Assembly: GCA_965238045.1 (NCBI GenBank)
Contig: CBDEGU010000008.1
Coordinates: 186,001 to 250,000 of the forward strand
Source of the DNA: CBDEGU01 sp965238045
GTDB lineage: Bacteria > Acidobacteriota > Terriglobia > Bryobacterales > UBA6623
Length of the DNA stretch: 64,000 nucleotides
Reading direction: 5' to 3'
The translations under genes were made by a program, and so were the position numbers. Below, piece by piece: positions 16,396-25,136 of the stretch. The notes beneath the pieces are model-generated. The model did no database searches. It had not been told where the DNA came from and saw nothing but the letters and a program-made list of their open reading frames with translations. Every line of letters starts with the position of its first letter. Position 1 is the first letter of the stretch.

Positions 16396-16824
16396 ATGCC
16401 CCAGAATATTTACCTCGGCAATTTGCCCGAATGGGTAACCGCGGATGATATCCGCTCATGGCTCGATAGCAGCGATCTGGTTTGCGATTCCATCAGAGTG
16501 ATTCGCGACTTTGAGACGCAAGCATCCAAAGGCTACGCCTTTCTAGAAGCACCAAATCAGGAGGAGATGGAGTCGATCATTCAGCGTTTCAACCGCGCCC
16601 CGATCGACGGAAAAATCCTGCGCGCCAAAACCGCTCATCCAAAGAATGACAAGTCTGCGACGGCCCGCAACGCGCCCCGGCGACGGCGCAGACGCAGAGA
16701 CGGCGCGGACGAAGTGAATGCGAACGCCGGCCAGCAGCAGACCGCCCCCTCCCCAGACGCGCGGAAAGATGCCAAGCCCGAGTCGGTAGGCAGTTTCGGC
16801 GAGGCTTTGCAAAAGGCCCTCTAG
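16396..16824 (+). CDS. RRM-domain RNA-binding protein
   Basis: The 142-residue protein has one RNA recognition motif at residues 3-80: RNP2 IYLGNLP at 4-10 and RNP1 SKGYAFLEA near 49-57. This is the small bacterial RRM type. A basic run (PRRRRRRRDG) at ~94-103 and a low-complexity acidic/glutamine tail follow, which would add non-specific RNA contact. Single-RRM proteins of this kind bind RNA, often under stress, but a target cannot be inferred. A TACAAT box at 16287-16292 may be its promoter, giving a ~100-nt leader. Confidence 0.82.
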   Translation: MPQNIYLGNLPEWVTADDIRSWLDSSDLVCDSIRVIRDFETQASKGYAFLEAPNQEEMESIIQRFNRAPIDGKILRAKTAHPKNDKSATARNAPRRRRRRRDGADEVNANAGQQQTAPSPDARKDAKPESVGSFGEALQKAL

Positions 16825-17144
16825 CCCGCCGCTGAAATTTCACTCAAGGTTGGTCCAGACCCCGGGAAAGGTGTGTCTCGGGAAGCGAACTCTGACGCTG
16901 TCTCATAGCTGGCGGGCTCTGAACAGGGTGCCGCTAGCGCCGGTTTGCGAGCCGACGGCGGCGAGCCATCGCGCCTCAACAGGGTCCGCGCATTATCACG
17001 ATGGGTTTACGACTGGAGTTCTGACTTGTAGCGGGCCGCCTGATCCAAGGGGGCTGTCGCGGGGTGCAACACTTTCGGGGGCGGGGATACCGGCTGTCAT
17101 AAGCCAGCATCCCATGTTTCTTGTGCAGTCGCCGCGAACAACCT
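16825..17144. other. Intergenic gap of 320 bp
   Basis: Nothing coding, no tRNA fold and no repeat copy was recognised between the RRM gene and the converging thioredoxin gene. No clear terminator hairpin with a T run is visible. Confidence 0.5.
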
Positions 17145-17486
17145 TCAGGCAACCGCCGATAGCGCGGTCAGTTTCCCGGCCAGGGTCGCTTTGGGCACGA
17201 CACCGATCACCGAGTCCACGAGCTCGCCGTTCTGGAAGAAAAGCACGGTCGGGATGGATCTTACGCCGAAGCGCTGAGCGGTTCGCGGGCTCTCATCCAC
17301 ATTCAGCTTGCCCACCTTCGCTTGCCCCTCGAAATCGCGCGCCAGCTCCTCGACCACCGGGCCGAGAACCCTACACGGCCCGCACCAAGGCGCCCAGAAA
17401 TCGACGATCACCGGACCGTCGCCCTGGAGTACTTCTTGCTCGAAGTTGTCGTCCGTCAATGTAAGGTAGCTGTTTTCATTTGTCAT
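17145..17486 (-). CDS. trxA: Thioredoxin
   Basis: The 113-residue protein is a standard single-domain thioredoxin: PVIVDFWAPWCGPCRVLGPV with the redox pair WCGPC at residues 34-38, the buried-charge region VGKLNVDESP and the cis-proline loop VRSIPTVLFFQNGE. It reduces disulfides in the cytoplasm using thioredoxin reductase. There is no signal peptide. The gene is alone; its upstream region (17487-17720) carries the start AGGAGAATC 6 nt before ATG. Confidence 0.95.
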   Translation of the reverse strand: MTNENSYLTLTDDNFEQEVLQGDGPVIVDFWAPWCGPCRVLGPVVEELARDFEGQAKVGKLNVDESPRTAQRFGVRSIPTVLFFQNGELVDSVIGVVPKATLAGKLTALSAVA

Positions 17487-17727
17487 GATCGATTCTCCTG
17501 TTTCATTTAGTTAGATGCCCGAAGGGGAGAATCGATGCGCGAAAATGTTCTCGTTCGCGGGCTACTTCCTGTCGCGCCGCCCGAGCCCGGCAACAGAGAA
17601 TGGAAAGAAATCCCGGCTTGGTCCCGCTTCCCGCCGGGCTTCTGAAACAGCCACCCACGGGTCGCGATCCTTCGGCGGGTGGCAGGCGCCCGGAGCTGTC
17701 CTGAGGGGCTGTCCTAGGGGGCTGTCC

Positions 17728-17733
17728 TATAAT
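17728..17733 (+). promoter_or_regulatory. TATAAT -10 box upstream of the DUF192 gene
   Basis: A perfect TATAAT preceded by GTCC lies 65 bp before the ATG at 17798. It overlaps an alternative upstream ATG (17732), arguing that the longer start is not used. No good -35 is visible. Confidence 0.4.
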
Positions 17734-17797
17734 GATTTCGCCCATCACAGCGCCCGGTCTGACCATCTGTCTCGGCCGCGGCGCCGCTTCCCATTCC

Positions 17798-18262
17798 ATG
17801 CCCGCCCCATCCCCGCTTGCGATTCTGCTCTGCTTGGCCGGCGCGGTGGCCTGTTCCCAACCCACATCTCCGCCCAGTGTCTGGGGCCCGTCCGCCATCG
17901 CCGTCACGCTGCCCGATGGCTTTGTCGTGCAGGCCGAGCTTGCGGCTACGCCGGAGCAGCACTCGCGCGGGCTCATGTTTCGAGACAAACTGCCCGCGGA
18001 CCGCGGGATGATCTTTCACTTCCCCGACGTTCGGCCTCGCGGTTTCTGGATGTTTCAAACCTTAATCCCGCTCGACATCATTTGGCTTGATGCTCACGCC
18101 GAAGTCGTCGAAATATCGGCCCATACTCCGCCCTGCGGTTTCAGCAATCCTGGCGAATGTCCGAGCTATGGCGGCGCCGTCGCCTCGCGCTATGTGCTTG
18201 AGATCGGGGCCGGCCAGGCCGCGGCCCATGGTGTCGAAGTCGGCCGCCGCATCGAATTTTAG
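17798..18262 (+). CDS. DUF192 family exported (lipo)protein
   Basis: Started at 17798, the 154-residue protein has a short hydrophobic signal with a possible lipobox (LLCLAGAVACSQ; Cys ~19). The body has the DUF192 pattern: VTLPDGFVVQAELAATPEQH, RGLMFRDKLPADRGMIFHFP, FWMFQTLIPLDIIWLDAHAE and the ending YVLEIGAGQAAAHGVEVGRR. DUF192 domains fold as small beta barrels and are mostly exported, of unknown function. larB follows 17 bp downstream in the same direction, so they may share a transcript. Confidence 0.85.
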   Translation: MPAPSPLAILLCLAGAVACSQPTSPPSVWGPSAIAVTLPDGFVVQAELAATPEQHSRGLMFRDKLPADRGMIFHFPDVRPRGFWMFQTLIPLDIIWLDAHAEVVEISAHTPPCGFSNPGECPSYGGAVASRYVLEIGAGQAAAHGVEVGRRIEF

Positions 18263-18279
18263 GCTATCCTCGCAGTAGT

Positions 18280-19026
18280 ATGGATGCCGATCAGCTTCGT
18301 GAACTACTCAAAGAGGTAGCGCAAGGTTCGTGCAGCGCCGACGAGGCACTCGAACGCCTTGAGCACATGCCGTTCGAGGATCTGGGCTTCGCCAAGGTCG
18401 ATCATCACCGCTCGCTTCGTCACGGCATGCCCGAGGTGATTCTGGGCCGGGGCAAGACGGTCTCGGAAGTTCGCGAGATCTCCAAGACGCTGCTCCGGCG
18501 ATCGAAGAACCTTCTGGTCACGCGCGCCAGCGAGGAGATGGCCGACGCCGTTCGCGAACTCGATGACACCGCCGAGTTCATGCCGCGCTGCGGCGCCATT
18601 CGGGTCTGGGGTGACCGGCGCATTGTGGGCAAGAGCAAGATCGCCATCGTCTCCGCCGGCACCAGTGACATGCCCGTGGCCGAGGAAGCGCTGGTGACCG
18701 CCGAGGTCATGGGCAACGAGGTGGACTGCATCTACGATGTCGGCGTCGCCGGGATTCATCGCCTGCTCGCGAATCGCGAGCGGCTGGCCAGCGCCCGTGT
18801 GATTATCTGCTGTGCCGGCATGGAAGGCGCCCTGCCCAGCGCCGTCGGCGGACTCGTTTCGGTTCCCGTGATCGCCGTGCCGACAAGCGTCGGCTATGGA
18901 GCGAGCTTCCAGGGCCTGGCCGCTCTGCTCGGCATGCTCAACAGCTGTTCAAGCAATGTCACGGTCGTAAATATCGACAACGGCTTCGGCGCGGCCTACG
19001 TCGCCACCCTCATCAACCGGCTGTAG
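18280..19026 (+). CDS. larB: LarB, nickel-pincer cofactor biosynthesis carboxylase
   Basis: The 248-residue protein has the LarB N-terminal helical segment with FAKVDHHRSLRHGMPEVILG, containing R-x-G-x-P-E-V-I-x-G, and a C-terminal PurE/AIR-carboxylase-like domain. The latter shows IAIVSAGTSDMPVAEEA, a CDIYDVGVAGIHRLL-like stretch, CCAGMEGALPSAVGGLV and VPTSVGYGAS. LarB carboxylates and hydrolyses nicotinic acid adenine dinucleotide in the first step of the nickel-pincer cofactor used by lactate racemase and related enzymes. The LarC and LarE partners are not in this window. It is a second nickel-related gene besides urease, but 6 kb away and not in its operon. Confidence 0.9.
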   Translation: MDADQLRELLKEVAQGSCSADEALERLEHMPFEDLGFAKVDHHRSLRHGMPEVILGRGKTVSEVREISKTLLRRSKNLLVTRASEEMADAVRELDDTAEFMPRCGAIRVWGDRRIVGKSKIAIVSAGTSDMPVAEEALVTAEVMGNEVDCIYDVGVAGIHRLLANRERLASARVIICCAGMEGALPSAVGGLVSVPVIAVPTSVGYGASFQGLAALLGMLNSCSSNVTVVNIDNGFGAAYVATLINRL

Positions 19027-19099
19027 CAGGCCGTGGTGAGAAATGCGGGCCTAGAAGTCTTCCCGTGTCGCAGCCCGCGCACTGGACTGGGGAACCGTC

Positions 19100-19105
19100 T
19101 ATAAT
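19100..19105 (+). promoter_or_regulatory. TATAAT -10 box, 84 bp before the RsbRD-like gene
   Basis: A perfect TATAAT (context ccgtcTATAATacgc) lies in the gap between larB and the next gene. Its position suggests an ~80-nt leader. No consensus -35 is visible. Confidence 0.4.
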
Positions 19106-19189
19106 ACGCACACGGGCGGGGCTAGAGGATGCGATTTCGGTCAGATCTCCCGCGCCGAACAGAGACTACCCGACTCTGGTATCTGAACC

Positions 19190-19768
19190 ATGATCTCCCA
19201 AGCATTGATCGACCAAATTCACGCCTGCTCAGATCGTTTGACGAATGATCTGGTGGAGGTGCTGCACGGGGACCCCAAGTGCGAGGCCTATAACAAAATC
19301 TCTGCCGGCCGCCTCACTGGCCTTAAAGGCGACCTTTACAAGAACTTGGGCCGCTGGCTGCGCTCGCACTCGAAATCGGCCATCGAAGTTCGTTATGTAC
19401 GGCTCGGGAGAGAGAGATATCTCGAAGGCATTCCGCTGAGTCAATTGATTTACGCGCTGAACTTGACGAAATCCATGCTACTGAACTTCATTCGGCGCTG
19501 CACGGTGGGGGTGTCCGAGGACCTGAATCTGGAATACGAACTGGCGGGTTCGATCAGCGACTTCTTCGACCAGGCCATCTATTTCGCTTCGATCGGCTAC
19601 GAGGATGCCTGCAGGGCGGGGCTGGCCTCACCGCAGAAAGAGACACAGGGTCGGGATGCCGGCCCGGCCCGGCGCAAGATTCGGCCTCGCGCGCAGGTCT
19701 CGACCGAGGAGGAGGAGTATGATCCGCCGATCAGCCGTGGAGGCCAAGTCGGCGAGGCCTCCGGCTAG
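19190..19768 (+). CDS. RsbRD N-terminal-like (RsbRD_N) helical protein
   Basis: The 192-residue protein is all-helical to about residue 145 with the pattern seen in RsbRD_N domains: LIDQIHACSDRLTNDLVEVL, LKGDLYKNLGRWLRSHSKSA, IEVRYVRLGRERYLEGIPLSQLIYALNLTKSML and AGSISDFFDQAIYFASIGYEDA. Such domains often form the sensor part of stressosome proteins or histidine kinases. Here no STAS or kinase domain follows; the tail (146-192) is charged and disordered-looking. Role unknown, perhaps a stand-alone sensor module. Confidence 0.6.
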   Translation: MISQALIDQIHACSDRLTNDLVEVLHGDPKCEAYNKISAGRLTGLKGDLYKNLGRWLRSHSKSAIEVRYVRLGRERYLEGIPLSQLIYALNLTKSMLLNFIRRCTVGVSEDLNLEYELAGSISDFFDQAIYFASIGYEDACRAGLASPQKETQGRDAGPARRKIRPRAQVSTEEEEYDPPISRGGQVGEASG

Positions 19769-19882
19769 AGGGCCGAACGCGGTCGGCTAGCGAATCGAAA
19801 CCGCGCGACCGCGGGCCTGACACGCGACAGCCGGCATAGCGCGCCGCATCCCCAGAAAGGAAAACCGCGGGAAGGAGAACCG

Positions 19883-19971
19883 TGGTGCGCAAGAGAGGAC
19901 TTGAACCTCCACCCGGCGTAAACCGGACTAGGACCTGAACCTAGCGCGTCTGCCAATTCCGCCACTTGCGC
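19883..19971 (-). tRNA. tRNA-Leu (CAG anticodon)
   Basis: The minus strand folds as a class II tRNA: acceptor GCGCAAG/CTTGCGC, anticodon stem CTAGG/CCTAG with loop TTCAGGT (anticodon CAG), a long variable arm, T arm GGAGGTTCAAGTCCTCT, discriminator A and an encoded CCA at 19883-19885. Confidence 0.93.
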
Positions 19972-20037
19972 ATCGGGCGCGGACGCATCCGAGGCGGCGC
20001 GTCCGAAGTTTCATTCTGGCAACCCTCCGGTTCGGTG

Positions 20038-20709
20038 TCAATCGTCGTCGAGCACCTTGCCCCCGATGGCCCCTCCAAGGGTCGAAAAACCGGTGGTGAT
20101 AATGAAGCTCAAGACCAGCCCGGCGAGCACCAGCAGCGCCAGGGCGACGGGGCTCTCGACCATCCGAAGCAACTGCTGGATGGCCTCTTGCTCCGCGCCG
20201 CTTTGCTGGATCTGTTCGATGATCAGATCCCGGTAATTCAAATGCTGGGAGGACAGTGCGCTGACGATCAGACCCAGCACAAGCGAAATAGTAAACGTCA
20301 TTACGCCGGTGATCCACCCCAGCTTGGCGCCCCGCGATGATCGCGGGTTCGTGTTCGTGGCGCGCCGGTAGATGTAGACCGTAAGGAATCCCGCCGCCGG
20401 GTACCACAGGAAGCAAAGGGAACTGACGAACTGCACGTGAGACAACAGCGCCGCGATCGCGGCGCCCGGGTAGGCTGCACGAAGCGAGGTGGGGTCGCCG
20501 AAACTCGGCACGCCTCCGCCCTTTTGTTCTGGATTATCGCGCTCGCTCGCCGGACGCAAGCGCTCGCGCGAAGCCTCGGCCTCCAGCCGGGCTTTCCGCT
20601 TGGCCTCTTGCCTGGCTGTTTTCGTCGCGGGCCGTCCGCACAGCGGACAGAATTTCGCTTCCGCGGGCAACGCGGCGCCGCAACTACAATTCAAATCGGC
20701 CATCGACAT
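20038..20709 (-). CDS. Zinc-ribbon membrane protein
   Basis: The 223-residue protein starts with a zinc ribbon (CSCGAALPAEAKFCPLCGRPA, residues ~8-28), then a basic linker. Three to four membrane segments follow: AAIAALLSHVQFVSSLCFLW / FLTVYIYR, GVMTFTISLVLGLIVSAL, and VALALLVLAGLVLSFIITTG near the C-terminus. The cytoplasmic ribbon plus small membrane domain is common in uncharacterised proteins. Its start overlaps the end of the upstream gene by 26 bp (or 20 bp if the second ATG at 20703 is used), so the two are probably co-translated. Confidence 0.7.
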   Translation of the reverse strand: MSMADLNCSCGAALPAEAKFCPLCGRPATKTARQEAKRKARLEAEASRERLRPASERDNPEQKGGGVPSFGDPTSLRAAYPGAAIAALLSHVQFVSSLCFLWYPAAGFLTVYIYRRATNTNPRSSRGAKLGWITGVMTFTISLVLGLIVSALSSQHLNYRDLIIEQIQQSGAEQEAIQQLLRMVESPVALALLVLAGLVLSFIITTGFSTLGGAIGGKVLDDD

Positions 20710-21220
20710 TTCCTTCCGGCAGGGAGGGGCGCGGCGCTGGTTTGGGCGTTCCCGGAATTGTGTATCCCGCTAGAGCCGCGACGGCGCTAAAGCCCAACAT
20801 AAGGCCGGCGGCAAACCGAAGCTCCGCCGGGTTGGCGAGCAGGTCCCCAACTTCCCCCACCCAGGTTATCAGGCACAGGGCGCCGGCGCCGGCAAACAAG
20901 GGTTTCGAGAACCTCGGCGCCGTCAGCGCGGCCAGGTACGCCCCACCGTACACACCGAGACAGCGCACGCACACCGGCAGCACCGCGCCGAAGAGCGACC
21001 ACGACCGCGCCGGGTCCTGATGGCAGAATCGCTCGAACACAGCATAGAATACCATTGCCTCCGGCCGGCCGCGACCATGAAGCAGCGCCGCAATGACGAT
21101 GGACACGAGCAGCGCCGCCGACAGCGCCAGCGTCGCCCAGCGGGTCCAGCCGCCCCGCCCCGCTGCCGCGCTCATTCTCTCGGCGGCCGGTTTCCAGCGG
21201 CTTGGCACGGGCGCGCGCAT
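20684..21220 (-). CDS. DUF2085 family membrane protein
   Basis: The 178-residue protein has the DUF2085 signature FERFCHQDPARSWSLFGAVL followed by PVCVRCLGVYGGAYLA, in which the CHQ, R-x-C and R-C-x-G-x-Y residues are conserved. About four membrane segments are seen (LALSAALLVSIVIAALLHG, LAALTAPRF region, AGAGALCLITWVGEVGDLL, FAAGLMLGFSAVAALAGY). The function of the family is unknown; the conserved Cys/His residues suggest metal or redox chemistry. It is the first of a two-gene unit with the zinc-ribbon protein. Confidence 0.8.
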   Translation of the reverse strand: MRAPVPSRWKPAAERMSAAAGRGGWTRWATLALSAALLVSIVIAALLHGRGRPEAMVFYAVFERFCHQDPARSWSLFGAVLPVCVRCLGVYGGAYLAALTAPRFSKPLFAGAGALCLITWVGEVGDLLANPAELRFAAGLMLGFSAVAALAGYTIPGTPKPAPRPSLPEGNVDGRFEL

Positions 21221-21223
21221 GAC

Positions 21224-22393
21224 TCAAGAATAGGCGGAAACACCCGTCAGCCGCTCGCCGATCACCAGCGCATGGATGTTATCGGTACCTTCATAGGTCT
21301 TCACCGTCTCAAGGTTCGCCATGTGCCGGAAGATTGGATAGTCGTCGGTGATGCCGTTGGCTCCGAGCAAGTCCCTGCATCGGCGGGCGACTTCGAGGGC
21401 CATCCAGGCGTTATTCCGCTTGAGCATCGAGATCTGGGAATGGTGCGGGCGGCCTTGCGACTTCAGCTTGGCGATGTGATGGGCCAGCAACTGCGCCTTG
21501 CTGATCTCGGTGGCCATCCAGGCGAGTTCGCCCTGAACAAGCTGGTGAGAGGCGATCGGACGGTCGTTGAACTGCTTGCGCTGCAATACGTATTCCCGGG
21601 CGGTCTCGAAGCAATCCCCGGCGGCGCCGAGGCAGCCCCAGCCAATGCCGAAACGGGTCTCGGTCAAACATGCCAGCGCCGTCTTGAGTCCCACGGCGCC
21701 GGGTAGCGCATTCTCGGCCGGGATGCGGCAGGATGCGAAAGCGAGGCTGGATGTGACCGAGGCGCGCATCGACCACTTGCCGTGAATGTCGGAGGTGGTG
21801 AAGCCGGGCGTGCCCCGCTCGACCAGAAACCCACAAATCTCATCTCCCTCGCGGGCCCAGACCACCGCAACATCGGCGATGCTGCCGCTGGTGATCCAGG
21901 TCTTTTCGCCATCCAGAACGAATGTGTCTCCCTCACGCACGGCGCGGGTTCTGATCCCCGAGGGATTCGATCCGAAGTCGGGTTCGGTGAGCCCGAAGCA
22001 GCCGATCGCCTTGCCCGCCTGGAGCAGCGGCAGCCAGTGCTGCTTCTGCTGTTCGCTGCCGAATTGAAGGATCGGCCACATCACGAGGCTGCCCTGCACG
22101 GAGGCGAAACTGCGCATGCCACTGTCGGCGCGCTCGAGTTCCTGCATCACGAGCCCATACTCGACGGCGCTCATTTCCGCGCAGCCGTAGCCCTGGAGAT
22201 TCGCGCCCAGCAGACCCATCTCGCCCATTTCGGCCACAAGATGCAGCGGAAACCGGGCCTCGCAAAAATGCTCGCCGATGATCGGCATGATCCGCTCGCG
22301 GGCGAATTGCCGAACGGTCTTCCGGACGAGTTTTTCCTGCTCGCTGAGCAGCGAGTCGAAGTCGATGAAATCCTCACCGCGAATGGGTGGCAT
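21224..22393 (-). CDS. Acyl-CoA dehydrogenase, glutaryl-CoA dehydrogenase-like
   Basis: The 389-residue protein aligns by eye with glutaryl-CoA dehydrogenase: RADSGMRSFASVQGSLVMWP, IGCFGLTEPDFGSNPSGI, GEKTWITSGSIADVAVVWAR, HGKWSMRASVTSSLAFASCR and the C-terminal YEGTDNIHALVIGERLTG with the catalytic Glu. The FAD- and acyl-CoA-binding motifs are all present. GcdH oxidises and decarboxylates glutaryl-CoA to crotonyl-CoA in lysine/tryptophan/aromatic breakdown. The substrate is inferred from overall likeness, and other short-chain acyl-CoAs are possible. It ends 3 bp before the DUF2085 gene starts, so the three minus-strand genes may form one transcript. Confidence 0.82.
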   Translation of the reverse strand: MPPIRGEDFIDFDSLLSEQEKLVRKTVRQFARERIMPIIGEHFCEARFPLHLVAEMGEMGLLGANLQGYGCAEMSAVEYGLVMQELERADSGMRSFASVQGSLVMWPILQFGSEQQKQHWLPLLQAGKAIGCFGLTEPDFGSNPSGIRTRAVREGDTFVLDGEKTWITSGSIADVAVVWAREGDEICGFLVERGTPGFTTSDIHGKWSMRASVTSSLAFASCRIPAENALPGAVGLKTALACLTETRFGIGWGCLGAAGDCFETAREYVLQRKQFNDRPIASHQLVQGELAWMATEISKAQLLAHHIAKLKSQGRPHHSQISMLKRNNAWMALEVARRCRDLLGANGITDDYPIFRHMANLETVKTYEGTDNIHALVIGERLTGVSAYS

Positions 22394-22611
22394 GGGTGCA
22401 CCTCAGTGAAGTTGCCGGGCAAGAGACCCGGCACCCCGTGGCGGGAGTCGGGCCGCCAAGGAAAGGCCTGCGAAAGCATGGTTGCACATGGCCCAGGGGT
22501 GCCAAGGTGGCCCCGGGGTGCTAACGTTTCCATGCTCTCTAATTATAATCTAGCACGCGTTTTTGACCGCCTGACTGCTTAACTGCCGCTTGACTGCCGG
22601 CGGCCGGGGTG

Positions 22612-23340
22612 CTATTTGCGCAGCTTCACCTCACACCCGTCTCCCGACACCTGAACTAGCAGTTTCAGTCCTTTCAGTTTCTTTAATTTGCCGCCATAGG
22701 GAAAGAAGAGGTAACCCGCTGTCGGCTTGTCGAAGCGGCCATTGGAGAGGACATGAAGCTCGATGATCCGCTCAGGCAACTCATCGGGATGCGGCTCGTA
22801 TTTCGGTACGTTCGGGGCCGGGTCGGTCTCGATGCCGGGGTCGGTCCTGTCTTGCCGGGGATCGTCTGGAAAACGGGGGCGTCGGGGACGCCCGCCGATG
22901 ATGACGCCATCCACGCGGCCGGTGCGACGGTCAACCGATCCGATCGAAATCCCCGAGGGCTGTCCGTAGGCGTCGTCGTCCCATGGTTCCTGCCGAGCCA
23001 AGATCCCCACCATCTCCGGACCCACGGGCAGCACGGGCCGGTCCGCCCGTTTCCAGTCCAGCTGGAACTGGCCCCTCCCGGCTTCCATGACACGGCCGGA
23101 TTTGGGGTACAGAGCAATTTCGACAACCAGAATGCGGGGTATGCGCTTCATGCCGCGCGGCGTCGGCAGATAGCGGCCGAGATATTCCACGCCAATCTCA
23201 CCGTCCTCGACCTCGCAGCTATGAGGAAAGCCGGCGACCGACTCTCTAGGCACAAGCTCGGAAGCCGTGAGCACCGAAGCCCCGGCGAAGAGAGTAGCGA
23301 GGGTGATAGTTGCGAGGGCGTTGCCGCGAAGCCGTTTCAC
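22612..23340 (-). CDS. Secreted protein of unknown function
   Basis: I chose the GTG at 23340, preceded by AGGGGGA, because it gives a clean signal peptide (MKRLRGNALATITLATLFAG, cleavage after LTASE-like region). An ATG 16 codons earlier is possible. The mature part (~215 residues) has beta-rich stretches (GEIGVEYLGRYLPTP, RILVVEIALYPKSGRV, IIELHVLSNGRF, GYLFFPYGGKLKKLKGLKLL) around a Pro/Asp/Arg-rich low-complexity middle (RPRRPRFPDDPRQDRTDPG). No family recognised. Confidence 0.6.
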   Translation of the reverse strand: MKRLRGNALATITLATLFAGASVLTASELVPRESVAGFPHSCEVEDGEIGVEYLGRYLPTPRGMKRIPRILVVEIALYPKSGRVMEAGRGQFQLDWKRADRPVLPVGPEMVGILARQEPWDDDAYGQPSGISIGSVDRRTGRVDGVIIGGRPRRPRFPDDPRQDRTDPGIETDPAPNVPKYEPHPDELPERIIELHVLSNGRFDKPTAGYLFFPYGGKLKKLKGLKLLVQVSGDGCEVKLRK

Positions 23341-23526
23341 GTTTCCCCCTTGGCGAGGCAGTGCTCCATGGACGCGCGTCCGGCGCAAAGGGTTGCCGGA
23401 GAAGTCCCGGAGAGTCTTGATTCGCTGAGTCCGCCACTATCATACCGTCTTGACCCGTGGTTCTTCCCGAATCCGTCCGCAAGACTTCGAAAAGGCCTAT
23501 TCTTGTGGCTCTCGTAAGGCCGAGGC

Positions 23527-23588
23527 GAGAGAAACCTCGGACGATCTTCAGGGCCAAACCGCCTTCGCGCCGCTAACTTGACACTACC
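23527..23588 (+). mobile_element. IS6-type right-end remnant
   Basis: The sequence resembles the last ~60 bp of the IS6 at 2736-3530. It reads KPRTIFRAKPPSRR then TAA, where the intact transposase ends RPRTISGAKAPSRY, and is followed by CTAACTTGACACTACC, close to the intact terminal repeat. The rest of the element is absent. It sits ~100 bp left of IS256 copy 2. Confidence 0.6.
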
Positions 23589-23688
23589 CCCAAAAAGGAA
23601 ATCCTCTCTGAGGGTTCGTTAGAAGCGAAAAAGATAATTTCTATTTTCTCCATCAATCATTTCGATCCGCAAATGCAGCACTGATCCG

Positions 23689-25136
23689 GAGATTGTCCCG
23701 AATCTAGTTGAAGGTGGAAGGGCGGCGGTTCTCAAGCCCGGTTCTCTGAGAGAATCGAGCAAACCTTTCACCACAAAGGAGAACCGCCGTGAAGAAACGA
23801 TATCACATTCTGGATTCCGCGAAGCAACAGCCAGTCAGCCCCAACGACCTCACCCGCCTGCTCAGCCAAAACTCCCAACTCATGCTGCCCTTGGTTGAAC
23901 TGGTCGAGCAGTGCCGCGGAGCCGTCGACGAGGTTATCGACGTCACCGGCCGCGCCGCCATTCAAGCCGTGCTGGAACTGTCGGCGCAGCAAGTTACCGG
24001 TGGAAAACTTTCCCAGCCCGGCAAGAAGCGCCGCGGCGATGTGGTCCGCTGGGGCCGCCAGCCCGGTCGCGTCAAGCTCAGCAACCGCAAACTGCGCGTC
24101 AGCAAACCCAGACTGCGCAAACGCTCCGGCGGCGAGGTCAAAGTGCCCGCTTACGAAGCGATGCAGGACGACGAACGCCTCGGCGCGCGCATGCTCGACA
24201 TTCTGATGAAGGGCGTCTCGACGCGCAACTATGCCGGGGTGATTGGCGCAATGGCCGGCACGGCCGGGGTGTCGAAATCCGCCGTCAGCCGGGAGGCAGT
24301 CGAGGCCGCCGAAAAGAGCATCGACGAAGTGCTCACGCGGCGCCTGGATGAGTTGGATCTGCTGGTGATCTACGTGGACGGTTTGATCTTCGCAGATCAT
24401 GTAGTGCTTGCAGCGGTGGGCGTAGACCGTCAGGGCAACAAACATGTGCTGGGATTGCAGCACGCCGCCACTGAGAGCACAGCCGCCGCCGAAGACTTGC
24501 TGAGGGGCATGGTCGAGCGGGGAGTATCGACGGAGAAAAACAGGCTCTTCGTGCTCGATGGATCGAAGGCCCTGCGGGCGGCGGTGCGGCGGGTCTTCGG
24601 CAAAGTTCCGGTGCAGCGCTGCCGTGCTCACAAGCTGCGCAATGTCGTCGAGCGGCTGCCTAAGGCCGAGCGCGATCAGGCCAAAGCGGCGATCCGGGCC
24701 GCCTGGCGGCTCCGAGCCCAAGATGGACAAGCGCGGCTGGAGAAGCTAGCCCAGTGGTACGAGGGTGACTGGCCCGAGGCGGCGGTGAGTTTGCGCGAAG
24801 GCATGGAGGAGTGTTTCACCATCAACCGCCTGGGTGCGCCGCCGTCGCTGCATCGCTGCCTGGCGACGACGAACATCGTCGAGTCTCCTAACGCCGGGGT
24901 GCGGCGGAGAACGCGGCGAGTGACCCGCTGGAAGGACGCGGCCATGGTGTGTCGCTGGGCCACGGCTGCATTCCTCGATACCGAGAAAAGCTTCCGCAAG
25001 ATCATGGGTTACAAGGATCTGTGGATGCTCGACGCCATCCTCAATCCGGCCAAGGCCACAGCAGCAAAGGCTGCCTAGTACAATGCTCTTTTACGCCGCC
25101 GCCCTACAAACCCTCAACTACGATTGGGACACTCTC
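23689..25136 (+). mobile_element. IS256-family insertion sequence, copy 2 (upstream of urease)
   Basis: The 1448-bp element (GAGATTGTCCC ... GGGACACTCTC) is flanked by an 8-bp direct repeat, ctgatccg at 23681-23688 and 25137-25144, which shows a simple insertion. It is practically identical to copy 3 at 31776-33223; the only difference I see is CC at 24712-24713 against GG at 32799-32800. It is oriented towards ureA, whose start is 105 bp away. Confidence 0.95.
23789..25078 (+). CDS. IS256-family (mutator-type) transposase
   Basis: The 429-residue protein starts MKKRYHILDSAKQQPVSPND after AAAGGAG. It has the same DDE layout as copy 1: LLVIYVDGLIFADH, LFVLDGSKALRAAV, QRCRAHKLRNVVERLP and NIVESPNAGVRRRTRR. 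It matches copy 3 except for Arg instead of Gly in AAWRL(R/G)AQDG. No frame damage is seen, so it is probably active or recently active. Confidence 0.92.
   Translation: MKKRYHILDSAKQQPVSPNDLTRLLSQNSQLMLPLVELVEQCRGAVDEVIDVTGRAAIQAVLELSAQQVTGGKLSQPGKKRRGDVVRWGRQPGRVKLSNRKLRVSKPRLRKRSGGEVKVPAYEAMQDDERLGARMLDILMKGVSTRNYAGVIGAMAGTAGVSKSAVSREAVEAAEKSIDEVLTRRLDELDLLVIYVDGLIFADHVVLAAVGVDRQGNKHVLGLQHAATESTAAAEDLLRGMVERGVSTEKNRLFVLDGSKALRAAVRRVFGKVPVQRCRAHKLRNVVERLPKAERDQAKAAIRAAWRLRAQDGQARLEKLAQWYEGDWPEAAVSLREGMEECFTINRLGAPPSLHRCLATTNIVESPNAGVRRRTRRVTRWKDAAMVCRWATAAFLDTEKSFRKIMGYKDLWMLDAILNPAKATAAKAA

Noticed and set aside
23768..24730. 320-codon frame antisense to the IS256 transposase (also at 31855-32817)
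   Set aside because: It repeats in both copies only because the DNA is duplicated. It lies opposite a conserved transposase and has no known counterpart.
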